A stretch of DNA of 47,887 nt. Origin: a virus. The stretch covers positions 1 to 47,887 of the IMG/VR virus record IMGVR_UViG_3300027754_000149; one strand, 5' to 3'. The notes beneath the pieces were generated by a model. It had not been told where the DNA came from, ran no database searches, and saw only the letters and a list, made by a program, of their open reading frames with translations. The translations under genes were made by a program, and so were the position numbers. Below are positions 28,143 through 34,693 of this stretch, piece by piece. Position 1 is the first letter of the stretch. Each line of letters opens with the position of its first letter.

Positions 28143-28591
28143 ACCTTACTACCTTTAAGCAACGTCTTTATCCGGTCTAACATATCGGGGCTAGAAATCA
28201 CGCTTTTGGGGTCGCTATATGGAATAATCTCTTCTCTAGCGTCGCTATAGCCGAATGTGCCTACAGCAGTAGTGCCACCTGTATTACTGGTCTTATACGG
28301 CAGCTTCTCGTCACTACCCAACAGCCGTTGCATAACACGATTCGTAAACTCGTTGGCCTGTATTTGCTGCATCTTGGTATGAAGAACGATCACCTCGTCA
28401 TCAGTCAGGCAACAACTGGATATCAACGGTTTAAAACCCAATGGGCGCTCACCTGCCAATTGCTTCGCCCTGTTTATCACCATACCAAGCAGGTCGAGCC
28501 ACTTCGTTTCGTCTGTGTAGAACTCCTCGGGGTTACTACCCATACGCTCTAGTAGAATTTGCACACCCTTATTCATGTTCTTGGTTTCCAT
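28139..28591 (-). CDS. Hypothetical protein, paralogue of the next upstream gene
   Basis: The 150 residues include LLERMGSNPEEF, KWLDLLGMVINR, LTDDEVIVLHTK and EFTNRVMQRLL. The same pattern in the same order occurs in the 95-residue protein at 28591-28878, so the pair arose by tandem duplication. This copy has an extra 50-residue Ser/Gly/Asp-rich C-terminus. Its start overlaps the neighbour's stop (TAATG), and its stop overlaps the polymerase start. Function is unknown. Confidence 0.65.
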   Translation of the reverse strand: METKNMNKGVQILLERMGSNPEEFYTDETKWLDLLGMVINRAKQLAGERPLGFKPLISSCCLTDDEVIVLHTKMQQIQANEFTNRVMQRLLGSDEKLPYKTSNTGGTTAVGTFGYSDAREEIIPYSDPKSVISSPDMLDRIKTLLKGSKV

Positions 28592-28878
28592 TAAGCCTCC
28601 TGTTTATCTACTGCTAGTATGCGTCTGATGAACTCTTGATGCAGTAGCCCCTTACTAGTATCTACAAACTTATCCCACACCATCTCGCATTCCTTGTCGC
28701 TTAGTGCCACTAGCACATGCTTGTTAGCGGTATCTTGTTTTCTTTGGTACACCATCTGTAGTATGTCGCCCCACTTAGAGCCTTTGCTAAAGCTAAACTC
28801 CTGTGGGTTGCTGTCCATACGTGTCATCAATAGCGCCACGGCCTCGCATGGTTTAAACTCTGTCTGTTTTATGCCCAT
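28591..28878 (-). CDS. Hypothetical protein, short paralogue of 28139-28591
   Basis: The 95 residues share LLMTRMDSNPQEF, KWGDILQMVYQR, LSDKECEMVWDKF and EFIRRIL with its downstream neighbour. It is a compact helical unit without the C-terminal extension. Both precede the DNA polymerase and may act with it, but no catalytic motif is seen. Confidence 0.65.
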   Translation of the reverse strand: MGIKQTEFKPCEAVALLMTRMDSNPQEFSFSKGSKWGDILQMVYQRKQDTANKHVLVALSDKECEMVWDKFVDTSKGLLHQEFIRRILAVDKQEA

Positions 28879-28888
28879 CTCTTCACCT

Positions 28889-29188
28889 CTATGGTTGTTT
28901 CAATACCCGTATCAAGTCGTATAACATTGTTATGTTGTCCTCATTGATTACAACTGCGGTGCCACCTGCACGGCGTATAGCGTCTAGCTCTTGGTGCTGC
29001 AATGCTGTCGGGGAACGATCATTGGCCTTGCACTCGACACCAAGGAATTTACCGTTGACGCAACATACAACGTCAGGCACACCCGACCGGCCATAGCCGT
29101 GGGTTGCGGGGAAGAAATAATAAACGCCGTTAGCCTTGAGTAGGTCAACGACCTTGCGCTTTACTTTTGCTTCGGGGGTAGTAGCCAT
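28889..29188 (-). CDS. VRR-NUC domain nuclease
   Basis: The 99-residue single-domain VRR-NUC enzyme has TPEAKVKRKVVDLLK, then GRSGVPDVVCCVNGKFLGVECKA, where D near 39 and E-C-K near 52-54 are the PD-(D/E)XK residues, and a Q-x-x-x-L helix (LQHQELDAIRRAGG). In phages such nucleases lie beside SNF2 and PolA genes and probably cut branched DNA. The predicted transcription start falls at or next to ATG 29188, so translation may be leaderless. Palindrome site 1 lies in its 3' end. Confidence 0.9.
   Translation of the reverse strand: MATTPEAKVKRKVVDLLKANGVYYFFPATHGYGRSGVPDVVCCVNGKFLGVECKANDRSPTALQHQELDAIRRAGGTAVVINEDNITMLYDLIRVLKQP
28922..28932. promoter_or_regulatory. TAACANTGTTA palindrome, site 1
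   Basis: This is the leftmost exact copy. It lies in the VRR-NUC gene, where it encodes ITML on the minus strand; flanking A/T extend the symmetry to 13 bp. Confidence 0.7.
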
Positions 29189-29194
29189 GTCCCG

Positions 29195-29223
29195 ATAATA
29201 CAGGACTACTTGACAATGTCAAG
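29195..29223 (-). promoter_or_regulatory. Sigma70-type promoter with -35 in a 15-bp palindrome
   Basis: Read leftward: TTGACA (29217-29222), 16-bp spacer, TATTAT (29195-29200). The -35 box is half of CTTGACAATGTCAAG (29209-29223), a perfect 15-bp palindrome that shares the ACAATGT centre of the dispersed TAACANTGTTA element. A repressor bound here would block the -35 box. The start point would fall near 29188, the first base of the VRR-NUC ATG. Confidence 0.75.
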
Positions 29224-29250
29224 AGGGGACTACAAAAAAAGAGGGGGGTT

Positions 29251-29278
29251 GGGCAGTAATGTAGATTACCTGCTGCCC
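29251..29278 (-). terminator. Probable terminator of the accessory early operon
   Basis: The interrupted hairpin has outer stem GGGCA/TGCCC and inner stem GTAAT/ATTAC with a CTGC bulge. Read leftward it is followed by a C-rich stretch and then seven T, just before the next promoter. The U-tract is about ten bases from the stem, so efficiency is uncertain. Confidence 0.5.
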
Positions 29279-29293
29279 GTCAGGTTGTGGAGG

Positions 29294-29329
29294 CTTACCG
29301 GCTGGACTTTAATTGGGGCTACCGGTAAG
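29294..29329. other. Intergenic inverted repeat
   Basis: Perfect 8-bp arms CTTACCGG and CCGGTAAG are separated by 20 bases in the gap between the DUF3310 gene and the VRR-NUC promoter. It may help termination or bind a protein. Confidence 0.45.
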
Positions 29330-29386
29330 AACGAATGGGGTCACATCTACAAGATTATACCCACGCGTTGATAGGACTGCCCCGCC

Positions 29387-29941
29387 TTATTCTGCTTTCT
29401 GTATAGCCCGTTCCAGATACCAACGTGCCTTCTGCAAATCCTGTAACGGGTCAGTGTCCTTGTGACCGGCACGAACTATATACTTCACGACGTTACCTAG
29501 ATGGTAACTCAACTGCTTAGCCTCAATGAAGTCGATCACCTCAAGCCCACCCACGGTGTAATGCGGGGGATGATTCACCATATCAGGTTGTGTAGTAATA
29601 ATTGCGGGGGTTGTATCGAACACTCCAGTAGCCTGTTCCATACCAGCTACTACCGCACCTACAACTGCATTGTGGAATCTATCGTTCTTACCTTTCTTCA
29701 GTAGATCATTACGCATCCACTTATACGTAGAGTCCTTACCCTTGGTCAGCGTCAACCCACCAACTTCTACGCCTTCCTTTATTTCCAACGGCGCATACCC
29801 GTTCGCCTTGTTCTCCTTCTTCATGTGATACCGTGCGCTATACACGTCTTGCGTAGTAGCATCACACCGCTTCGCTATTTCCTTCGTTGTGGCCTTCGGA
29901 TACTTCAGTATTGCCCTGCGAATCTTTTCTAACTTGCTCAT
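29387..29941 (-). CDS. DUF3310 protein with N-terminal winged-helix-like domain
   Basis: The 184 residues have two parts. Residues 1-40 (KIRRAILKYPKATTKEIAKR, then TTQDVYSARYHMKK) look like a winged-helix DNA-binding unit. Residues 120-184 (VNHPPHYTVGGLEVIDFIEA, LGNVVKYIVRAGHKD, DLQKARWYLERAI) are the conserved phage DUF3310 domain, proposed to be related to nucleotide kinases or pyrophosphohydrolases but not characterised. The start overlaps the RHH gene by 80 bases, an unusually long overlap. It is the last gene of its operon. Confidence 0.85.
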   Translation of the reverse strand: MSKLEKIRRAILKYPKATTKEIAKRCDATTQDVYSARYHMKKENKANGYAPLEIKEGVEVGGLTLTKGKDSTYKWMRNDLLKKGKNDRFHNAVVGAVVAGMEQATGVFDTTPAIITTQPDMVNHPPHYTVGGLEVIDFIEAKQLSYHLGNVVKYIVRAGHKDTDPLQDLQKARWYLERAIQKAE

Positions 29942-30125
29942 TGTCTAGCTCCTTGATGTGTTGTTCTGCATACTCTTTTAGAACCTCCCGCATCTTGGCT
30001 TGCGTGCGTGTCGGGTAGGTCTCTCTATACCACTTCATTACATGGGGTTCAAGCCTAATACTAGTGAATGCCAGTGCAGGTTTCTTCCCCTTACCTCTAC
30101 CACGTTTCTTGATAGCATCTTCCAT
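29862..30125 (-). CDS. Small ribbon-helix-helix-like DNA-binding protein
   Basis: I start at ATG 30125, giving 87 residues. A basic arm (KKRGRGKGKKPA) is followed by FTSIRLEPHVMKWYRETYP and helix QAKMREVLKEYAEQHI: a beta-strand then two helices as in RHH proteins. The last 25 residues are acidic and disordered. Palindrome site 2 lies 24 bases upstream of the start, as expected for self-regulation. It is a candidate binder of the dispersed palindrome. Confidence 0.6.
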   Translation of the reverse strand: MEDAIKKRGRGKGKKPALAFTSIRLEPHVMKWYRETYPTRTQAKMREVLKEYAEQHIKELDNEQVRKDSQGNTEVSEGHNEGNSEAV

Positions 30126-30148
30126 GTTGACCCCATGTTGGTAATGTA

Positions 30149-30159
30149 TAACATTGTTA
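30149..30159. promoter_or_regulatory. TAACANTGTTA palindrome, site 2
   Basis: This exact copy contains the TAA stop of the gene at 30157-30975 and lies 24 bases before the RHH-like gene start. Confidence 0.75.
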
Positions 30160-30975
30160 TGTTGCGTCGAGAATGAAAAAGGTATTGGCATCGACCTTGA
30201 GTCCTGCACCCTCAATGATCTGGCTATCCTCTACTAGCTTAAGCATACCCACCCCTCTACGTATGAAGTCAGGTAGCTGCTCGCTAGTACATACTTTAAT
30301 CTCACCGCCTTTACCCTTCTGCACAGCATAGTCCAACTCGTTGATCAACACAAGCCACCCGCTGCCGTTATTTCTACAATCATATACTGCATTTGCTACT
30401 CTGCTCTCATTAACCTCCTTCGGAAAGTTATGCCTCTCCTCATCAGTAATACTTAGCTGCGGGTTTAGAGTATCCCATTGCTCTAGTAATAGCTTAACAA
30501 CTGTAGGCATCATCTTGCTGTAGGTTGCCGCTATAATCCTATCCTTGTTAGTCGTAACACTATACGCTACGTGGCTAGCATGTTCCTGTGCCGTAGCCAA
30601 CATCTCAAGCACACTTTTACGCGCCACGAACTTGTTGATCTGTTTGATCGCCTTCTTCATGTCCGTAGTCCTGATGCTACTACCCCGCTTCCTAGATTTA
30701 TCTATGCGCTCGTTACCGATAACAAAGCAATTCCTTTCGTTATACAAACCCATAGATATCCTGCCTATCTCCTCGCGCTTCTCGGTAATAACCACTTCCC
30801 TCGCGCCTAGTATCTGCGAACTCGTGCTAAAGAACTTGTAGTTTTTGCACTTAAGTACCCATGTCGGATGGGCTAGTGCTACCGCCTCTACTAGCGGTTT
30901 GATAAACGGATGAATAACAAACGTGTTGCCGTGGTTGTCCGCATCTGTGCGTAACTCAATGTTAGCGTATGCCAT
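30157..30975 (-). CDS. Hypothetical protein, 272 residues
   Basis: This is a mixed alpha/beta protein. The N-terminal half has strands (WVLKCKNYKFFSTSSQILG, EVVITEKREEIGRISMGLY) and then a basic SRKRGSS stretch and KKAIKQINKFVARKSVLEM. The C-terminal half is helical. No catalytic motif is visible. Its stop codon lies in palindrome site 2. It is part of the operon that carries the AAA+/VWA pair, and I do not recognise it. Confidence 0.65.
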   Translation of the reverse strand: MAYANIELRTDADNHGNTFVIHPFIKPLVEAVALAHPTWVLKCKNYKFFSTSSQILGAREVVITEKREEIGRISMGLYNERNCFVIGNERIDKSRKRGSSIRTTDMKKAIKQINKFVARKSVLEMLATAQEHASHVAYSVTTNKDRIIAATYSKMMPTVVKLLLEQWDTLNPQLSITDEERHNFPKEVNESRVANAVYDCRNNGSGWLVLINELDYAVQKGKGGEIKVCTSEQLPDFIRRGVGMLKLVEDSQIIEGAGLKVDANTFFILDAT

Positions 30976-30987
30976 GTCTACTCTCCC

Positions 30988-31845
30988 TTACCAATCGAAC
31001 CGTTTAAGAATGTCATCTACCTTTGCCTTTACCGTGCTACGCACATCAGCACTTTCCTTAATCGCATCAATGTCCACACCTAACATTGTTATCTCAAGGG
31101 CACGTCGTGCTTCCTCCAACTGCGGGTCTTTCGTTATGTTCAAGTGAGTCAGCATGCTGCATAGACCTTGCGCGTTACTCACAAACGTATCATGGTAGCG
31201 CCGCTTGGTTTCATCATTGCCCTCTACGTCAGTCAACTTCTCCGACATACCGGTCAGCATGCTATGCAACTTATCCCACGGTTCCTTCATAGCGTCGGCT
31301 AGCCGTCCGCTGTAGCTGCTCTCGTATTGCTGTGCTAGCTCTTGCATCTCCTGTTGCGGTATATCCAAACGGAAGTCACCCGACTCAGGCAACGGACTAA
31401 ATACCAAACGGAATCCAAACTTCTGCTTAACATCCTCCAACGTAGGGTAATCGTCCGGGTCAAATAACGCGCCCATGTGATGCTTTGATAGGTCTATCAA
31501 ATCTATGTAGCTCGCGTAGAAGTCATTACACATGTTATCCATGTTGGCTTGATACGTGTTCATCGTCTGCTTGTATTCCATGAACAGCGACGTAGGTAAC
31601 AGGCGCGTCCCTTTGTCCGACCAAGACAACGTGGTCTTGTTGTGATACAGCCGGATACCTGCCGCGTAGTCTGCAATAACCTTGCGCTTGCTAGTGCCTG
31701 CCATAAGGTTCTTCTGAACCCTCGCGCTACCTGTGCTTGCTGAGTTATTGATAAGCACCGACTCGGTTGCCCCCTTGTCATACTTATTAGCAGGCCACAC
31801 GCTGATGTTCAACTCTACCAATACTGCGCTAGATGAAATGCTCAT
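30988..31845 (-). CDS. Hypothetical protein linked to the MoxR/VWA pair (DUF3150-like?)
   Basis: The 285 residues follow AGGAGATAGAC at the start. The N-terminus is beta-like (AVLVELNISVWPANKYDK), the centre helical (MEYKQTMNTYQANMDNMCND), with GFRLVFSPLPESGDFRLDI in the middle. A DUF3150 protein often accompanies CobS-like AAA+ and VWA genes in phages. The position and the order of secondary structure fit, but I cannot confirm the family. Palindrome site 3 lies inside it. Confidence 0.55.
   Translation of the reverse strand: MSISSSAVLVELNISVWPANKYDKGATESVLINNSASTGSARVQKNLMAGTSKRKVIADYAAGIRLYHNKTTLSWSDKGTRLLPTSLFMEYKQTMNTYQANMDNMCNDFYASYIDLIDLSKHHMGALFDPDDYPTLEDVKQKFGFRLVFSPLPESGDFRLDIPQQEMQELAQQYESSYSGRLADAMKEPWDKLHSMLTGMSEKLTDVEGNDETKRRYHDTFVSNAQGLCSMLTHLNITKDPQLEEARRALEITMLGVDIDAIKESADVRSTVKAKVDDILKRFDW
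31081..31091. promoter_or_regulatory. TAACANTGTTA palindrome, site 3
   Basis: This exact copy is inside the gene at 30988-31845, read there as ITML on the minus strand. Confidence 0.7.
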
Positions 31846-31854
31846 GTCTATCTC

Positions 31855-32103
31855 CTATTTCTTCTCTGGTTTACCTGCAAGTTTAGCCATCTGATACAAC
31901 GACTCGGTCATCAAATGCACTGATACCACTTGACTTTCTGTATCAATGTAGACGTGATGCGTAGTGCCGCCATCTTCTGCTTTGCGATACACCTCCTCAT
32001 ACTTCTCTACGCCGCTCAATGCTTCTAATACTTGCACGGCTTTATCCACATCCAACACATACTTGTGGTAGCCCAACATCACTATTGCTTTAGCTCTTGC
32101 CAT
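31855..32103 (-). CDS. Hypothetical protein, 82 residues
   Basis: ATG 32103 (MARAKAIVMLGYHKYVLDVD) follows AAGAAAGGGGAATAGG; longer frames would run far into the VWA gene. It has strands separated by helices (KAVQVLEALSGVEKYEEVYR, HHVYIDTESQVVSVHLM) and a basic tail. It is directly downstream of the VWA gene. Function is unknown. Confidence 0.65.
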   Translation of the reverse strand: MARAKAIVMLGYHKYVLDVDKAVQVLEALSGVEKYEEVYRKAEDGGTTHHVYIDTESQVVSVHLMTESLYQMAKLAGKPEKK

Positions 32104-32104
32104 C

Positions 32105-33352
32105 CTATTCCCCTTTCTTAATATGTATCGTCTTACCCACTGGTGCGATAACATCGTTATCAATAACCACCCATAGAACTGGTGCATTCCATTCCACTCC
32201 CCAAGAATCCCCAACGTATCCGTCAGTCAGGATGATGATTGCATCGGGTCGAATCGCTTTCTCCTGCATGTATCCGATCATGCAACTCGGGTCAGTGCCG
32301 CCACCACCTTTGGGTTGGGTCGATGTAACAATGTTATCCAGCGCGTTAGTATCGTATTCTTCATGTCCTGCTACTTCACAATCCCAATACAACAGGTCGA
32401 TCTTCTCTGGCTTCACATCTTGAGCGATACCCTGCACCTCAGCGAGGAAGTCATTCAACTCCTGACCTCCGATGGAACCGGACGTGTCGATGCCCACCAC
32501 CAGATGCCCCACCCTCTCGCTTATCAGCGTAGGCATATAGACACCAGTGTGCAGGAACCGCCGGTTAACCCTACGCCACGATGACGTATCACCACCACGC
32601 ATCGTAGACTTGACGAACTCACGCAGGGCTTCCTTCCAATTAACCTGTGGTGCTAGCAGGTCACCCAACTCACGGCTCATGCCACCCGCACCCTTACCGG
32701 CTATCTTCTGCTGTGCGATTAGCCCTTGTCGGATACCTGCATCCACATCACGCTCAAGGTCTGACTTCTCCTTGTCGGTCAACTCCTTGGCACCCTCCCA
32801 ATCATGCTCATCAAACCCACCGGCACCCTCACCCTCACCATCACCGGCACCGAACCTACCCTTACCATCCTTCTTCTCCTGCTTGAGTAGGTCGAACACC
32901 TGCTTGCTGTTCATGCCACGGAACTGCTCATCAAGTAGGCCAATGCGCTTACCGTTCTTAACCGGCATTGCTATAACATTGTTATTCTTATCCATATCAA
33001 CCAACTCAAGGTTGATCACGTAGTCACACGCCATGTTCGCCAACTGCGCATCCTCGTCATACAACTTACGCCAGATGAACAGATGCCGGTAGACCTTGTG
33101 CATAGTCTCGTGCAGCACAACGAACGCCAACTCCTTGTCATCCAACTCCTTGATGAACTCCCGCCCATACATCTCATCTCTACCGTTAGTAGCTGCGGTA
33201 GGCAGGTCATCCACTACCCTCGTTCTGCCTAGCATCATCACCCCCGACCAGAATGCAAACTGTGGGTTGCGCATGATGCTGATCTTCACCTTGCTAAGGC
33301 GACGCTCTTCCTTGTCCTTCTGTTCCACTCCCTGCTTGGCTACGGATAACAT
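32105..33352 (-). CDS. DUF2201-type protein: metallopeptidase-like domain plus VWA domain
   Basis: The 415 residues include HETMH at 81-85 inside LAFVVLHETMHKVYRHL, the zinc-binding motif of the putative metallopeptidase half. An acidic Gly/Asp/Glu-rich linker near 170-195 leads to a VWA half with the MIDAS motif VVGIDTSGSIGG near 286-297 and IILTDGY later. Such proteins pair with MoxR-type ATPases, and the AAA+ gene is immediately upstream. By analogy with CobS-CobT, the pair could remodel or insert metal into a target protein. The ATG start is the centre of palindrome site 6, six bases after GGGAG. Confidence 0.88.
   Translation of the reverse strand: MLSVAKQGVEQKDKEERRLSKVKISIMRNPQFAFWSGVMMLGRTRVVDDLPTAATNGRDEMYGREFIKELDDKELAFVVLHETMHKVYRHLFIWRKLYDEDAQLANMACDYVINLELVDMDKNNNVIAMPVKNGKRIGLLDEQFRGMNSKQVFDLLKQEKKDGKGRFGAGDGEGEGAGGFDEHDWEGAKELTDKEKSDLERDVDAGIRQGLIAQQKIAGKGAGGMSRELGDLLAPQVNWKEALREFVKSTMRGGDTSSWRRVNRRFLHTGVYMPTLISERVGHLVVGIDTSGSIGGQELNDFLAEVQGIAQDVKPEKIDLLYWDCEVAGHEEYDTNALDNIVTSTQPKGGGGTDPSCMIGYMQEKAIRPDAIIILTDGYVGDSWGVEWNAPVLWVVIDNDVIAPVGKTIHIKKGE
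32149..32159. promoter_or_regulatory. One-mismatch variant of the palindrome
   Basis: TAACATCGTTA near the 3' end of the VWA gene differs from TAACANTGTTA at one position. It may be a weak or decaying site. Confidence 0.35.
32326..32336. promoter_or_regulatory. TAACANTGTTA palindrome, site 4
   Basis: This exact copy within the VWA domain coding region is read as DNIVT on the minus strand, a different frame from site 1. Confidence 0.7.
32974..32984. promoter_or_regulatory. TAACANTGTTA palindrome, site 5
   Basis: This exact copy within the VWA gene is read as NNNVIA on the minus strand, the third reading frame seen for the element. Confidence 0.7.
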
Positions 33353-33357
33353 TGTTA
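33347..33357. promoter_or_regulatory. TAACANTGTTA palindrome, site 6 (contains a start codon)
   Basis: This exact copy has its central ATG as the start codon of the VWA gene, between GGGAG and the second codon. A bound protein or the fixed sequence could affect initiation. Confidence 0.75.
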
Positions 33358-33367
33358 TCTCCCTTGA

Positions 33368-34435
33368 TTAAAGTAAGTCCTCGTTCTTCTGAACCCAGTC
33401 AGCAAACTTCTTGCTGCTGAACGCTATCTGCTGCTTGCTCGGGGTCTTAGCGATGTTGATCGCAAAGCATGCTTGCCACTCGGCACCGAACCGTTCGATG
33501 TAGTCCATGAACGCATTGATCGTAGACTTATCCACCTTACTGATCGCACCGAACACTACAATGGCACATGCACCTGCGCTGTCAGGCACAGACGCACTCT
33601 TAGGATTGGCTATCACAGATTCCCACGTCGGCAACTGGTCTGCGAACTCAATGTAAGCCTGCATCGCACGACTCGCTGACTCACCCACGGCACCACTCAT
33701 TGCTGCTATCAGACTCTCGCTATCCAACTGCGAGCGCACCTTAACAATGTTAGACACCCGCTCAAGACTGCGAGGCGATACGAAAGCAGTCTGCATCCTC
33801 TTGGGGTTGTAGATGAACTCATTCCCATCTTGGTTGCCATCGGTGTAGCTTGCCATCGCATGCGGATACTGCTTAACCCATGCACATATCTCTGGCGCGA
33901 TACCGTTGTTCATCGCCCACCCCAACCACTCATCAGCATCGGGCTTTCTTACACGTAGCGGGATAATACGATTGCGACTATGCGCCTTCAGGCTGTCACC
34001 TACACCGTCACTACTCAGGTTACCGGTAAGGAACGTGATGCTCTGGTCATGCACAGGTATGTCACCTAAGCGGGGATTCACCACCTCAAGCATGGGGTGC
34101 AGCATGTTCTTGATCGGGTCAGCACCCTTCGTATACTCATCTAACATTGTTATGACGGGCTTACCTAGATGCAACTGGAAGCGGCTGTTCGGGTAATACC
34201 TAGTAGTGCGTGTCTCGTGGTCGATCACCGGCATAGCAATGTCACCCAAGTCCATGTTCGGCACGTCGATGTATGCTGTGCTGTGATTGGGCAACGCTGC
34301 TGCTAGCGTCTTAATCAGAGAGGACTTACCAATTCCGGGTTCCCCCTCTAACAAGTAGCGGTTGCTCGGCGTGGACAGGATGATCTTCGCGCTCTGTGCC
34401 AACGTGATTGTCTTACCAAAAGTTACTTCAGCCAT
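33368..34435 (-). CDS. MoxR/CobS-like AAA+ ATPase
   Basis: The 355 residues start at ATG 34435 (MAEVTFGKT), with AGGAG eight bases upstream. Walker A is GEPGIGKSS near 30-38. A MoxR-type insert follows (NMDLGDIAMPVID), then Walker B VITMLDEYTKG near 93-103, sensor 1 FLTGNLSSDG, and an arginine-rich RNRIIPLRV. The C-terminal lid domain is helical. It should form a ring that acts with the VWA partner encoded 15 bases downstream. The long leader upstream carries four tandem repeats, palindrome site 9 and a strong promoter, so expression is probably high and controlled. Confidence 0.9.
   Translation of the reverse strand: MAEVTFGKTITLAQSAKIILSTPSNRYLLEGEPGIGKSSLIKTLAAALPNHSTAYIDVPNMDLGDIAMPVIDHETRTTRYYPNSRFQLHLGKPVITMLDEYTKGADPIKNMLHPMLEVVNPRLGDIPVHDQSITFLTGNLSSDGVGDSLKAHSRNRIIPLRVRKPDADEWLGWAMNNGIAPEICAWVKQYPHAMASYTDGNQDGNEFIYNPKRMQTAFVSPRSLERVSNIVKVRSQLDSESLIAAMSGAVGESASRAMQAYIEFADQLPTWESVIANPKSASVPDSAGACAIVVFGAISKVDKSTINAFMDYIERFGAEWQACFAINIAKTPSKQQIAFSSKKFADWVQKNEDLL
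33742..33752. promoter_or_regulatory. TAACANTGTTA palindrome, site 7
   Basis: This exact copy within the AAA+ gene is read as SNIV on the minus strand. Spacing to neighbours is about 395 and 400 bp. Confidence 0.7.
34142..34152. promoter_or_regulatory. TAACANTGTTA palindrome, site 8
   Basis: This exact copy coincides with the Walker B codons (ITMLDE) of the AAA+ gene. Confidence 0.7.
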
Positions 34436-34479
34436 GATCTTACTCCTATTAAAGTATGTATAAGTTACGAGTATTGATA

Positions 34480-34490
34480 TAACATTGTTA
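34480..34490. promoter_or_regulatory. TAACANTGTTA palindrome, site 9
   Basis: This exact copy lies in the non-coding leader of the AAA+ gene, four bases from the tandem repeat array and 45 bases before the start codon. Flanking bases extend the symmetry to 15 bp (34478-34492 with one mismatch). Confidence 0.8.
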
Positions 34491-34494
34491 TGTG

Positions 34495-34588
34495 CTGCCA
34501 ACTAGGAACGTCTTGCTGCCAACTAGGAACGTCTTGCTGCCAACTAGGAACGTCTTGCTGCCAACTAGGAACGTCTTGCTGCCAACTT
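34495..34588. repeat. Tandem array: four identical 21-bp units plus a partial fifth
   Basis: Units start at 34495, 34516, 34537 and 34558, each beginning CTGCCAACTAGGAACG; the fifth stops after about ten bases. There are no mismatches between units. Twenty-one bp is two helical turns, so bound proteins would line up on one face as in iteron arrays. The array is transcribed in the leader of the AAA+ gene. A structured leader RNA or recent polymerase slippage are alternatives. Confidence 0.95.
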
Positions 34589-34619
34589 AGCGGCGACTAC
34601 TTATTGCCGTTTTCAACTA

Positions 34620-34639
34620 ACAGGGCGGACTTTCCCTGT
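34620..34639 (-). other. Hairpin at the 5' end of the leader transcript
   Basis: ACAGGG/CCCTGT arms with an 8-base loop lie at the predicted transcription start of the 34.65-kb promoter, so the mRNA would begin with a stem-loop, a common way to protect a 5' end. Confidence 0.45.
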
Positions 34640-34647
34640 AAGTATAT

Positions 34648-34676
34648 ATTATACCACATAATACTACCCATGTCAA
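34648..34676 (-). promoter_or_regulatory. Consensus sigma70 promoter for the AAA+/VWA operon
   Basis: Read leftward: TTGACA (34671-34676), 17-bp spacer, TATAAT (34648-34653). Both boxes are full consensus and the spacing is optimal. It directs transcription from about 34,641 through a roughly 205-base leader into the AAA+ gene. Confidence 0.9.
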
Positions 34677-34693
34677 GTGTTTTGGCGTCTTAC

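Noticed and set aside
34495-34588. CRISPR array
   Set aside because: Units are directly adjacent with no spacers, and no cas genes lie nearby.
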